DNA of 48,511 nt from Erysipelothrix sp. (GTDB lineage: Bacteria > Bacillota_I > Bacilli_A > Erysipelotrichales > Erysipelotrichaceae): positions 1 to 48,511 of the forward strand of contig JAAZEF010000070.1 of the NCBI GenBank assembly GCA_012512455.1, in the 5' to 3' direction. Numbering within the stretch: position 1 is the stretch's first letter; the number at the start of each line of letters is the position of its first letter. The notes beneath the pieces were generated by a model. The model was given only the letters and a program-made list of their open reading frames with translations. It did no database searches and was not told the DNA's origin. Of this stretch, positions 41,545 through 48,511 are shown one piece after another. The position numbers and the translations under genes were made by a program.

Positions 41545-42219
41545 CTATCCACGCAAGGATAAGATGCCATCGACTATCACATATACCTTGTCACAATACT
41601 CTAACATTCGCTCATCATGAGTCACCATAATGGTCGCTTTCTTTTGTTCCTTAGTTTCTTTAGCTAAGAGTTTAACAACCTCATAAGCTCTACTTGTATC
41701 AAGGCTAGCAGTAGGTTCGTCCGCAAAGATAACGGATGGTTGATGATAAAGAGCTTTCGCAATGGCACTTCTTTGACGTTCTCCGCCAGAGAGTTCATTG
41801 GGATACTTATCCTTAAGCTTCTGTACATCTAACTTTTCAAACAATTCATTCATCCAATTTTGATCAATCGCTGTTTTTGTTATTTTATTATATAAAATCA
41901 TTTGTTCTTTAATAGATAGAAATGGGATGAGATTAGAAGCTTGTAAAATAAATCCAATGTTATCTAAACGAATTTTTGATTTCTCTTTGACATCTAAATC
42001 ACTAAAAGGCTGACCATTCAAAAAAACTTTACCAGTTGTGGGTTTCTGAAGACCACCTAGAATGGTGAGAAAAGTTGATTTACCTGACCCTGATGGTCCC
42101 ACAATCCCTATTAATTCACCTTCAAAGGCCTTGAAATTTGTTTCTTTAAGAGCATTTATTACCTTATCACCTTGTAGAAAATCTTTGGTGACACCTACCA
42201 TTTCAATGAGTGTTTTCAT
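41545..42219 (-). CDS. ABC transporter ATP-binding protein, LolD/HrtA-like
   Basis: About 224 residues. Walker A GPSGSGKST, Q-loop NIGFILQASNLIPFL, signature ELSGGERQRSAIAKAL, Walker B VIFADEPTASLD and the switch MVTHDE. This is the MacB/LolD/HrtA ATPase type that pairs with FtsX-like permeases. I chose ATG 42219 with TTGGAGGTTAAT upstream; an upstream in-frame ATG overlaps the permease. It begins just after the permease stop. Confidence 0.93.
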   Translation of the reverse strand: MKTLIEMVGVTKDFLQGDKVINALKETNFKAFEGELIGIVGPSGSGKSTFLTILGGLQKPTTGKVFLNGQPFSDLDVKEKSKIRLDNIGFILQASNLIPFLSIKEQMILYNKITKTAIDQNWMNELFEKLDVQKLKDKYPNELSGGERQRSAIAKALYHQPSVIFADEPTASLDTSRAYEVVKLLAKETKEQKKATIMVTHDERMLEYCDKVYVIVDGILSLRG

Positions 42220-42220
42220 A

Positions 42221-43285
42221 TTAACCTCCAATTGCTTTCAAAGGATCAATCTTTAATACCGCATTAACAGAGAACAGTGCTCCAAATAAAGCAAAGATAA
42301 AGAAGGCGATAGTAATGATGGAGTAGAATAATAAATTTGTAGCAAATGGAATGATATCAGATAAGAAAAATCCGGTGAGAGTCGTGGATACTAACCCTAT
42401 CACTATCCCAAAAGCAACTAACAAGAATGTTTGTAAAATAACTGAGCTACCAATGTATCTATTCGATATTCCTTGAGCTTTCATAACACCAAACATACTA
42501 GTCTTTTGTATCGTTAAGACATAAATAAAGATACCTAAAACAAATGCGGTGATGATTATTAAGAAAATAATCATTACCGAAAAAGTTAATACTTGAGCAG
42601 TATATCCTGGAAGAGTTGAAATATATTCATCAGGACTATAACTCATTAGCTCACTATCTAGACTTGAAATATCTCCTTTTATTATCACACCACTAAATAA
42701 ATCGGGTGTGTTTTCTGTTCCATATCGATAGGCTTGCCAAGTATCTAAACTCATATAAACAACTGGCGCACTTTGATAGGTTGTTGATTTAGAGAAACCA
42801 ATAATCTCATATTCTTCATCACTACCTGTAACCTTAAAAGAATCTCCAATGTCATAATTTTCTTTCTTTAAAGATTCATCAACAATGACCTGATTACCCT
42901 CTAATGTTAAATCCTCGATAGGTTTAATGAAACTATCATCATCAATACCAAAGAAATAAACATCTACTCGTGAGGCTAGTACATCGTCTGCTTTAGGGTT
43001 ATTGATAACTGCAGGAAATAGACCTAATTTTGTTTTTGTCTCAGAGCTTACAATACTATCGTAATCTGTGATGTCCATATAGGACATCATCATGTTGTCA
43101 TTAGCATCTACCGTGAGTACAATATGGTCTGAGTCCCATTTTTCAATGGCATTTGTATAAGATGATGCTAGTCCGTTAGCTAAAGATGTTAGAAAGTAGA
43201 CTAAATAACTAACGAGGATGATGACGATAATAATTAAAGCGAATTTTGTTTTAGAATATTTTAATTCCTTAAATGCTAGAAACAT
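42221..43285 (-). CDS. ABC transporter permease, FtsX/HrtB-like
   Basis: 354 residues. One N-terminal membrane segment (FALIIIVIILVSYLVYF), a ~190-residue extracytoplasmic domain, then three C-terminal segments with IYVLTIQKTSMFGVMKAQGI and NAVLKIDPLKAIGG, the hallmarks of the MacB/HrtB permease. In other Firmicutes HrtAB exports excess heme; the substrate here is not proven. The start ATG 43285 has AAGAGGTTACAAT. It lies 11 nt downstream of the glutathione peroxidase gene, forming a gpx-permease-ATPase unit. Confidence 0.88.
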   Translation of the reverse strand: MFLAFKELKYSKTKFALIIIVIILVSYLVYFLTSLANGLASSYTNAIEKWDSDHIVLTVDANDNMMMSYMDITDYDSIVSSETKTKLGLFPAVINNPKADDVLASRVDVYFFGIDDDSFIKPIEDLTLEGNQVIVDESLKKENYDIGDSFKVTGSDEEYEIIGFSKSTTYQSAPVVYMSLDTWQAYRYGTENTPDLFSGVIIKGDISSLDSELMSYSPDEYISTLPGYTAQVLTFSVMIIFLIIITAFVLGIFIYVLTIQKTSMFGVMKAQGISNRYIGSSVILQTFLLVAFGIVIGLVSTTLTGFFLSDIIPFATNLLFYSIITIAFFIFALFGALFSVNAVLKIDPLKAIGG

Positions 43286-43296
43286 ATTGTAACCTC

Positions 43297-43785
43297 TTAT
43301 TGGTCGTTATTGGCCAATACCTTCTCAATATCTTTTGCGATAATACTTGGTTTAATTCTTGGAGAATAGCGTTTAATGACTCGACCATTACGGTCAATTA
43401 GAAACTTAGTGAAATTCCACTTAATTCTTCTGTTTAGAAATCCTCTTTCATGTCGTTTGAGATACGTATAGAGAATTGATTCATCAGGTCCATTGACTTC
43501 AATTTTTTGAAATCTTTTGAAACTTGTTTTGAAGTTATCGACACAAAACTGATCAATTTCTTCTATTGATTCTGGCGCATTTTCCCCGAATTGATTACAA
43601 GGGAAATCAAGTACCTCAAATCCTTTATCATGAAATTGTTGTTGTAATGATTCTAATCCTTCATATTGGGGAGTGAAGAAACACTTTGTCGCGGTATTAA
43701 CAATTAATAAGACTTGTCCTTGGTATTGTGATAATTCGACAACTTGATTATGGATGTCTTCCACTCTTATTTGATATAAACTCAT
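43297..43785 (-). CDS. gpx: Glutathione peroxidase-family (thiol peroxidase) protein
   Basis: 162 residues. NTATKCFFTPQYEGLESL carries the peroxidatic Cys; FPCNQFGENAPES carries the family's Gln and second Cys, and WNFTKFLIDRNGRV the Trp and Asn of the catalytic tetrad. The usual C-G-F-T is C-F-F-T, a small change by the active Cys. Such bacterial enzymes usually use thioredoxin rather than glutathione. The start ATG 43785 has AATAGGAGGTAGGCT. First gene of the unit with the HrtAB-like genes. Confidence 0.92.
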   Translation of the reverse strand: MSLYQIRVEDIHNQVVELSQYQGQVLLIVNTATKCFFTPQYEGLESLQQQFHDKGFEVLDFPCNQFGENAPESIEEIDQFCVDNFKTSFKRFQKIEVNGPDESILYTYLKRHERGFLNRRIKWNFTKFLIDRNGRVIKRYSPRIKPSIIAKDIEKVLANNDQ

Positions 43786-43855
43786 AGCCTACCTCCTATT
43801 TATGATGTTATAACTCTATGATAACATATTTATATAGTTAATGGTGTTACCCAAA

Positions 43856-43884
43856 TAAAAAAAAAGATTTGTAAATTACAAATC
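43856..43884 (-). terminator. Terminator after the broken methyltransferase
   Basis: GATTTGT (43866-43872) pairs with ACAAATC (43878-43884), with a T run on the minus strand; the methyltransferase stop codon lies in the hairpin. Confidence 0.75.
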
Positions 43885-44838
43885 CTTCTTTTTATTTTTA
43901 ATTTTATTTTGAATATTTAAAGTGTTTCTTTCCCAAAAAACGCCATCAGTATAACCTTGAATTTGAGATTCGCTATCCGCAAGCTCTAAGCGATATTGTG
44001 CCCATGCACAGTACTGTTTATTTTGTTCAATACCTATATATTTTCTATTTAATTTCTTTGCGACCACAGATGTTGTCCCTGATCCTAAGAAGGGATCTAA
44101 AATAACATCTCCTTCATTACTACTGGCTAAAATAAGTTTGGCTATCAATTTTTCTGGCTTTTGAGTAGGATGGGCTGTGTTCTATGGCATTGACCAATAG
44201 GGAATTGTAATATCATCCCAAAAGTTAGAAGGATGACTATTTCTAAAATTACCATCACTTGTTTCTTCCCAATCTTTAGGTTTTCCATCTTTTCTATAGG
44301 GAGCAATTACTTTTTTTCTTACTTTCACATCATCTACATTAAATACATAATCATTACTTAAGGTTACAAACCAAATATCTTCCATCGAGTTTTTCCAGTT
44401 TCTTTTGGCTCCACGACCTTTTTCACGTTGCCAGGTAATTCTGTTTTGAATAATGAAATATTCGCTCAGTATTTGACCAATAACAATACTTGATTCCCAA
44501 TCACAACAGACATACATGGTTCCAGTGTCTTTAAGTAACCTCATTGTTTTCTCAACCCATTTTCTGGTGAAGTTTGTGTATTCCTCACTGTTTTGTTTGT
44601 CAAAAACGTGTCCGTGATAATTCTTAGTAAGATTATAGGGAGGGTCAACTATTAACAAATCAACACTTTTTTCTGGTAACAAGGATAGAACTTCAAAACT
44701 GTCTCCACAAATTGTCATATTGATAACAGAGGATAAATTTGTTATTTCATTTGCTTTCACTATCTCTTTGAGATATTTTTTTCCTGTCGATAAATTGAAA
44801 TCTATAGTTTTATTACGATGTGATTTGTTTTTTTTCAT
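43876..44838 (-). pseudogene. DNA adenine methyltransferase broken by one in-frame amber codon
   Basis: Orphan beta-class type N6-adenine (possibly N4-cytosine) methyltransferase. DPPYNLTKNYHGHVF (motif IV) comes first, then a target-recognition region with YWSMP, then HPTQKPEKL and DPFLGSGTTSVVAKKLNRKY (motif I/X). From ATG 44838 (GGAGGAACAC upstream) the frame runs 320 codons to 43876. The only interruption is TAG at 44182-44184, codon 219, exactly where relatives have the Glu of MPEN-T-HPTQKP; one base change (GAG to TAG) explains it. The two halves stay in frame, so decay is very recent, or the codon is suppressed. No restriction endonuclease is seen nearby. Confidence 0.88.
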
Positions 44839-44899
44839 GTGTTCCTCCATTTAAATTATATCATCATTGATCACATTTAAAAAGTGTTTCATATCGTAT

Positions 44900-44924
44900 A
44901 AAAAAACAGGTTGATTAGACCTGT
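44900..44924 (-). terminator. Terminator of the Na/Pi cotransporter gene
   Basis: ACAGGT (44906-44911) pairs with ACCTGT (44919-44924), with a T run on the minus strand. Confidence 0.7.
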
Positions 44925-44927
44925 CAT

Positions 44928-46613
44928 TTATATCGTTTGAAGTGCTTCTATCTTACTACCCGTAGTTGAGCGTATTGAGAAGGCAATGTTGACTATGTGA
45001 TCTGAAATTCTTTGGAGTGAGAACAGAACTGAGTACACACTCTTAGATAATTCAACTGGATACATACCTGAGTTAAGTCTAACGACGTGTTCATCTCGTG
45101 TTTGTGTAATTAAATTAATAATTTCTTTATGTAATTCAGATATTTCAAAGAAATTCTCTGGACTCCTTCTGGTGAAGGCATCAAGACCTAAATCATATAA
45201 GCGAGAAATATGTTCATAAATAGCACTCAATTCTTCTTTTGTTTGTTCTAAAAACTTAACATCATTTTGTTTCATATCATTAGTTTCTTTTATTAACAAT
45301 ACCGCATAGTCACCTAGGCGCTCGATATCATTTGCTGTATGATGCAGACCACCGATAAGTTTTTCATCAGCAGGTGTTTTAGACTTAGTGGAAATCTTGA
45401 TTAAAAAGTCAGTGAGTTTAGCTGTTAAGAAATCGATTCGATATTCCGCATCCGCAATCACTTTACTCTCACTCATATCTTCGTTCATTAACGAATTAAA
45501 GGAGCGATTGAGATTTCGTTGTGCAATCTGAGCCATATCGTTTAATTCTTTAAGAGCCTGTTCAATGGCGACTGCTGGTGTTTGTAAGAAGCGCTCATCA
45601 ATATAGGATACTTCTTCAAGTTTTTGATACTTATCTTTAATGACTCTAGTTACAAAATCCACCAGTGGATCTAGGAATAACAATAAAATAATAGTATATA
45701 GTGTGTTGTAGATTAGATTATAAGTTGCTAGTGAGAACTGGGGATTACCCGGAAATAATGTCTCAAAGAAGTTTGTAACAGGAGCTCTAAAGATAATTAA
45801 TAAAATCGTGAACATGACTGCACCGATAACGCTCGTTAGTACATGGAATAAAGCAATTCTTTTACCATTCGCATTCGTGGTGAGTGATGCCATAATACCA
45901 TCTGAACATGTACCAATATTTGCACCCATCATTAGAAAGAAAGATTGATCGATGTTATTGATGACTCCTGTGGCCAAAAAGGCGATAAATACACCAGATG
46001 CGGCTGAGGACGATTGAATAATTGCCGCAAACATTAAACCTGCTAAGACTAGTAGTATCGGATTCTGCATAATTTCATATTGGAAAATCTTTGATAGTTC
46101 GATACTCAATAGTGAATCTGAACCACCGATGGCCAGTTCCATAACTTCCAAACCGATAAATAACATACCAAATCCAATTAAGAATGGAGCTATTTTATTT
46201 AGAAACTCATTATTGGTCGAAAAGATAATTAATACTCCAACAAATGCGACCGCAGAGAAAACAGCACTGATGCTGAATCCACCTTTACTTATCCCTGACA
46301 AAGCAAAGATAAAGGCTGTAAGTGTCGTTCCAACTTTGGTACCTAAAATAAATCCTGATCCTTGTTTAACCGTTACAATATTGGCATGTGCCAAACCAAC
46401 AGTCATTATGGATGATGCGGATGATGATTGTACTAAGGCAGTGGACACAATCCCTATCAGGTAGTTGATAGTCCTATTCTTGTTAATCTTCTTAAATAGA
46501 TTACGTATGCCTGACCCTGTACTTCTTTCTAGTCCTGAACTCATCTGTTTCATTCCAAACATAAAAACAGCGACTCCACCTAGTAATGTTAATAAACTCA
46601 TGACAATTTCCAT
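44928..46613 (-). CDS. Na+/phosphate cotransporter-family protein (NptA-like)
   Basis: 561 residues. Residues about 1-320 hold two repeated membrane domains, each with the Q-S-S-S motif (ALVQSSSASSIMTVG and AIIQSSSAASGVFIA) typical of the sodium-phosphate cotransporter family. Residues about 340-555 are a cytoplasmic PhoU-like helical domain (ALKELNDMAQIAQRNLNRSF, HHTANDIERLGDYAVLL with the metal-binding block). It imports phosphate with sodium, and the PhoU-like part may regulate it. The start ATG 46613 has AAGGGAGAAGAACA. Monocistronic with its own terminator. Confidence 0.92.
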   Translation of the reverse strand: MEIVMSLLTLLGGVAVFMFGMKQMSSGLERSTGSGIRNLFKKINKNRTINYLIGIVSTALVQSSSASSIMTVGLAHANIVTVKQGSGFILGTKVGTTLTAFIFALSGISKGGFSISAVFSAVAFVGVLIIFSTNNEFLNKIAPFLIGFGMLFIGLEVMELAIGGSDSLLSIELSKIFQYEIMQNPILLVLAGLMFAAIIQSSSAASGVFIAFLATGVINNIDQSFFLMMGANIGTCSDGIMASLTTNANGKRIALFHVLTSVIGAVMFTILLIIFRAPVTNFFETLFPGNPQFSLATYNLIYNTLYTIILLLFLDPLVDFVTRVIKDKYQKLEEVSYIDERFLQTPAVAIEQALKELNDMAQIAQRNLNRSFNSLMNEDMSESKVIADAEYRIDFLTAKLTDFLIKISTKSKTPADEKLIGGLHHTANDIERLGDYAVLLIKETNDMKQNDVKFLEQTKEELSAIYEHISRLYDLGLDAFTRRSPENFFEISELHKEIINLITQTRDEHVVRLNSGMYPVELSKSVYSVLFSLQRISDHIVNIAFSIRSTTGSKIEALQTI

Positions 46614-46647
46614 TGTTCTTCTCCCTTAAACAAATATGGATTGTTGA

Positions 46648-47115
46648 CTACTTCTTTATCCATAGCATTTCTTCATATTCATCAAGTCCCTTATAGACAA
46701 ATCCTACAGATTGCCAAAAGTTAATTGACTCTTTTTGATGACTATTTAACTCATAGTAGATTGCCCCATCAGACTTTGTATAAGCTTCTAAAGACTTAAA
46801 GCATTCTACTCCTAAACCTTTACCTCGATAGTTATTAAATAACCAATAATCTAAAATGAAGCACTTACCATCTTCACTTTGATAGGTATTATATTGAGCT
46901 GCCCCAATACGGTGATTATCTTTCACAAAATAGATCATATGATGTTTATCTTTATCTCTAATCATATGAGATTTTATTATTTCGCGATACTCATCCCCAG
47001 AGAAATAATCAATGTCTTCTTGAGACGTGATAAATTTCCCTTCTATCAAGTACTCTATATGAATTTTGAAAAAATCTTGGATATTTTCAACAGGAATTTC
47101 CTCAATTCCTATCAT
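46648..47115 (-). CDS. GNAT acetyltransferase
   Basis: 155 residues. The acetyl-CoA-binding region is NNYRGKGLGVECFKSLEAYT (R-G-x-G-x), preceded by RIGAAQYNTYQSEDGKCFIL strands and followed by ESINFWQSVGFVYKGLDEYE, the standard GNAT C-terminal block. Substrate unknown. The start ATG 47115 has GAAGGAGATTAATGC. Monocistronic, with the intergenic region at 47116-47417 upstream. Confidence 0.85.
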   Translation of the reverse strand: MIGIEEIPVENIQDFFKIHIEYLIEGKFITSQEDIDYFSGDEYREIIKSHMIRDKDKHHMIYFVKDNHRIGAAQYNTYQSEDGKCFILDYWLFNNYRGKGLGVECFKSLEAYTKSDGAIYYELNSHQKESINFWQSVGFVYKGLDEYEEMLWIKK

Positions 47116-47417
47116 GCATTAATCTCCTTCAAAGTTATACCATAATTCCATTATAATTCCTATGATATTTATGTGTGGACAATATTAAAATAGTATGTGA
47201 ACTAATTTTTTGCACAAAAAACATTTATAATTAAACTTCTCATATATCTGCTCTTTTGCGCTTATATTTTACCATAAAAAAGGCTCATAAAGAGCCAAAA
47301 AGCAATAATAAAACAATAGTTTTATATGTGGTTTTTTAATGATATTTCACAAGATATTTTATACTGTCACCTTATGGCTTTTTTACTTTTACACAATTAT
47401 ATGGACTTTATCTTATA
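47116..47417. other. Gene-free stretch of about 300 nt
   Basis: No coding region with a ribosome binding site is seen on either strand. It holds the promoter side of the acetyltransferase gene (TGG-TATAAC, an extended -10 on the minus strand near 47138) and the terminator at 47275-47300. The rest is AT-rich and otherwise unremarkable. Confidence 0.6.
47275..47300 (-). terminator. Terminator of the flavoprotein gene
   Basis: GGCTC (47282-47286) pairs with GAGCC (47292-47296), 5-nt loop, with a T run on the minus strand. Confidence 0.75.
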
Positions 47418-48511
47418 TTACTGAAATAAATCATTAAGGTTTTCTGACATTGTCGGATGAGTAAAGATTTGATTCGCAAGAGCTTCTGCTGGTATTTGAT
47501 GATCCATCGCCAGTTTGATAATATTGATAATTTCTTCTGAACCTTCGCCTAATAAGCTAGCACCTAAAATTTGGTTATTCGCTAAATTAATTACAGCCTT
47601 AAACAATCCTCTTTGATCTTGATTAACATGAGATCTAGGCATCTTTGAAACAGGTATCATATTGACCTTAGTAGAATAACCTTGTTCTTGTGCCTGTGCT
47701 AAAGTGAGACCAACTCGCGATAACACAGGATCAATAAAGATTGAATATGGGATATTTTGACGATTTAAAAGTGTATGATGACCATTAATTATTCTTGAAT
47801 CATCTAACGACATATAAGTAAACTGCTCTTTTCCTCTAACATCACCTAAAGCAAATATGTTAGGAACATTGGTCTCTAAATATTCATTTGTCTTAATACC
47901 ATTTCTCTCATTGAGTTGTATATCTGTATTCTCTAGTTTTAGACTCGAAATAGCAGGCTTACGACCTGTCGCAATCAACACCGCATCAAAGGATTTAACT
48001 TGATCGACATTAAATCTAAGATGGACCTGTGATTCATCACAATTAATGCCCAAAATATTAGAATCAAAAATAATTTTAATCCCTTGATCGTTAAAAATCT
48101 TCATTACTTCTTGTCTAATCTCAGGTTCTTCATTTCTTAAAATTTCTGAATTTGCTTCAAATAAGGTAACTTTTGATCCTAATTTCTGATAAATGTTCGC
48201 AAACTCTAAACCAATGGGTCCCGCCCCTATTATCGCCAGGGACTGAGGTTGATTTTCTAACTCTTGAATCATCGTTGAATCATAGACAAAGTCACATTCT
48301 TTGATATTTGGTATGTCTGGCCAGATGGGTAGTGATCCTGTATTAATAAAAATTTGAGGTGCACTAATTTCAAGTTGATCATTGTCAACAGATACCATCA
48401 ACTCATAATTATTTTTAAATGATGCCTGCCCAAAGATAATGTCAACATGATCTTCACTCGCTAGATTTTGATAGTTCGCCCCATTGAGTTTCTCAACCAC
48501 CACATCACGAC
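47418..48511 (-). CDS. FAD/NAD(P)-dependent disulfide oxidoreductase, RclA/MerA-like, 3' part
   Basis: Runs off the right edge; the frame is open to base 48511, so the N-terminal FAD-binding part and the redox-active C-x-x-x-x-C lie outside. About 364 residues are visible. FINTGSLPIWPDIPNI and LAIIGAGPIGLEFANIYQKL then GSKVTLFE (NAD(P)-binding) are typical. AVLIATGRKPAISSLKLENT, TNVPNIFALGDVRGKEQFTY (FAD) and the C-terminal dimerisation domain with FTHPTMSENLNDLF follow. The latter is the His-x-x-x-x-E interface of disulfide reductases. The FINTG variant resembles RclA-type proteins; dihydrolipoamide dehydrogenase or mercuric reductase are alternatives. Confidence 0.85.
   Translation of the reverse strand, partial: RDVVVEKLNGANYQNLASEDHVDIIFGQASFKNNYELMVSVDNDQLEISAPQIFINTGSLPIWPDIPNIKECDFVYDSTMIQELENQPQSLAIIGAGPIGLEFANIYQKLGSKVTLFEANSEILRNEEPEIRQEVMKIFNDQGIKIIFDSNILGINCDESQVHLRFNVDQVKSFDAVLIATGRKPAISSLKLENTDIQLNERNGIKTNEYLETNVPNIFALGDVRGKEQFTYMSLDDSRIINGHHTLLNRQNIPYSIFIDPVLSRVGLTLAQAQEQGYSTKVNMIPVSKMPRSHVNQDQRGLFKAVINLANNQILGASLLGEGSEEIINIIKLAMDHQIPAEALANQIFTHPTMSENLNDLFQ

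Noticed and set aside
1-48511. tRNA, rRNA, CRISPR arrays, insertion sequences, prophage
   Set aside because: No cloverleaf-like or rRNA-like stretches, spaced direct repeats, transposase, integrase or phage structural motifs were seen by eye. The pRiA4b/IS1096-TnpR-like domain at 20205-21266 is not taken as evidence of a mobile element.
1-48511. Alternative genetic code with TGA as Trp (Mollicutes type)
   Set aside because: The hydrolase at 10949 ends with TGA in an ATGA overlap, and conserved Trp positions are encoded by TGG, so TGA is a stop here.

Overview
The window is low-GC DNA, gene-dense on both strands, with strong AGGAGG-type ribosome binding sites. Its gene content fits a fermentative, low-GC Firmicutes-type bacterium (Bacilli/Erysipelotrichia-like; I cannot name the species): pyruvate formate-lyase, PTS EIIA, undecaprenyl diphosphatase, NatAB-like and HrtAB-like ABC exporters, an FMN riboswitch with an ECF riboflavin S component, and a CHAP cell-wall hydrolase. 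TGA acts as a stop (the 640-aa hydrolase ends with it) and TGG encodes Trp, so the standard bacterial code applies. I see no rRNA, tRNA, CRISPR array, insertion sequence, integrase or phage module. This is mostly chromosomal backbone with a few unusual loci.

Layout. 1-6.5 kb (minus): 5' part of fumC, a small Xre regulator, a Crp/Fnr regulator, and an sbcD-sbcC-CpXC operon. 6.6-14.3 kb: two Gfo/Idh/MocA oxidoreductases (plus) flank a K+-independent-type membrane pyrophosphatase and a membrane hydrolase-ftcD-fchA operon (minus); the second oxidoreductase follows a repeat-bearing acidic protein. 14.4-17.7 kb (minus): a pfl operon, pflA - thioredoxin-like - pflB catalytic domain - separate glycyl-radical domain, with a good promoter and several cre-like sites. 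17.8-21.3 kb (minus): a 58-aa charged protein, then a DUF6933/pRiA4b-like protein - kbl - tdh threonine-catabolic operon. 21.4-22.8 kb: a membrane-anchored LuxR-type regulator. 22.9-24.8 kb (minus): LURP-one protein - uppP - acetyltransferase. 25.1-29.2 kb (plus): secreted CHAP hydrolase, then a CofE-like ligase, an ATP-grasp enzyme and an opine-dehydrogenase-like enzyme. 29.2-30.6 kb (minus): cytochrome-b5-like lipoprotein and riboswitch-controlled ribU. 30.6-35.7 kb (minus): NatAB-like ABC exporter, a chrA-mgtC-EIIA-acyP run, and an FMN-binding protein. 35.7-38.9 kb (minus): membrane protein - SPFH protein - 48-aa glycine-rich membrane peptide, a DUF4256 protein and a nitroreductase. 39-40.8 kb (plus): deaminase, DUF454 protein with a probable ATT start, and a serine hydrolase. 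40.8-48.5 kb (minus): rluF, gpx with HrtAB-like ABC genes, a DNA methyltransferase broken by one amber codon, a Na/Pi cotransporter, an acetyltransferase, and a 3' fragment of an RclA-like flavoprotein.

Most notable points. (1) Pyruvate formate-lyase is encoded as two polypeptides: the glycyl-radical C-terminal domain has its own Shine-Dalgarno and start, out of frame with the catalytic part. A thioredoxin-like gene lies between pflA and pflB. (2) The CofE-like, ATP-grasp and opine-dehydrogenase-like genes resemble a small biosynthetic cassette of unknown product. (3) An otherwise intact adenine methyltransferase carries a single in-frame TAG. (4) Two small genes (58 and 48 codons) and an ATT-initiated gene are easily missed. 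Functions below are read from motifs and family resemblance by eye; no database search was run.
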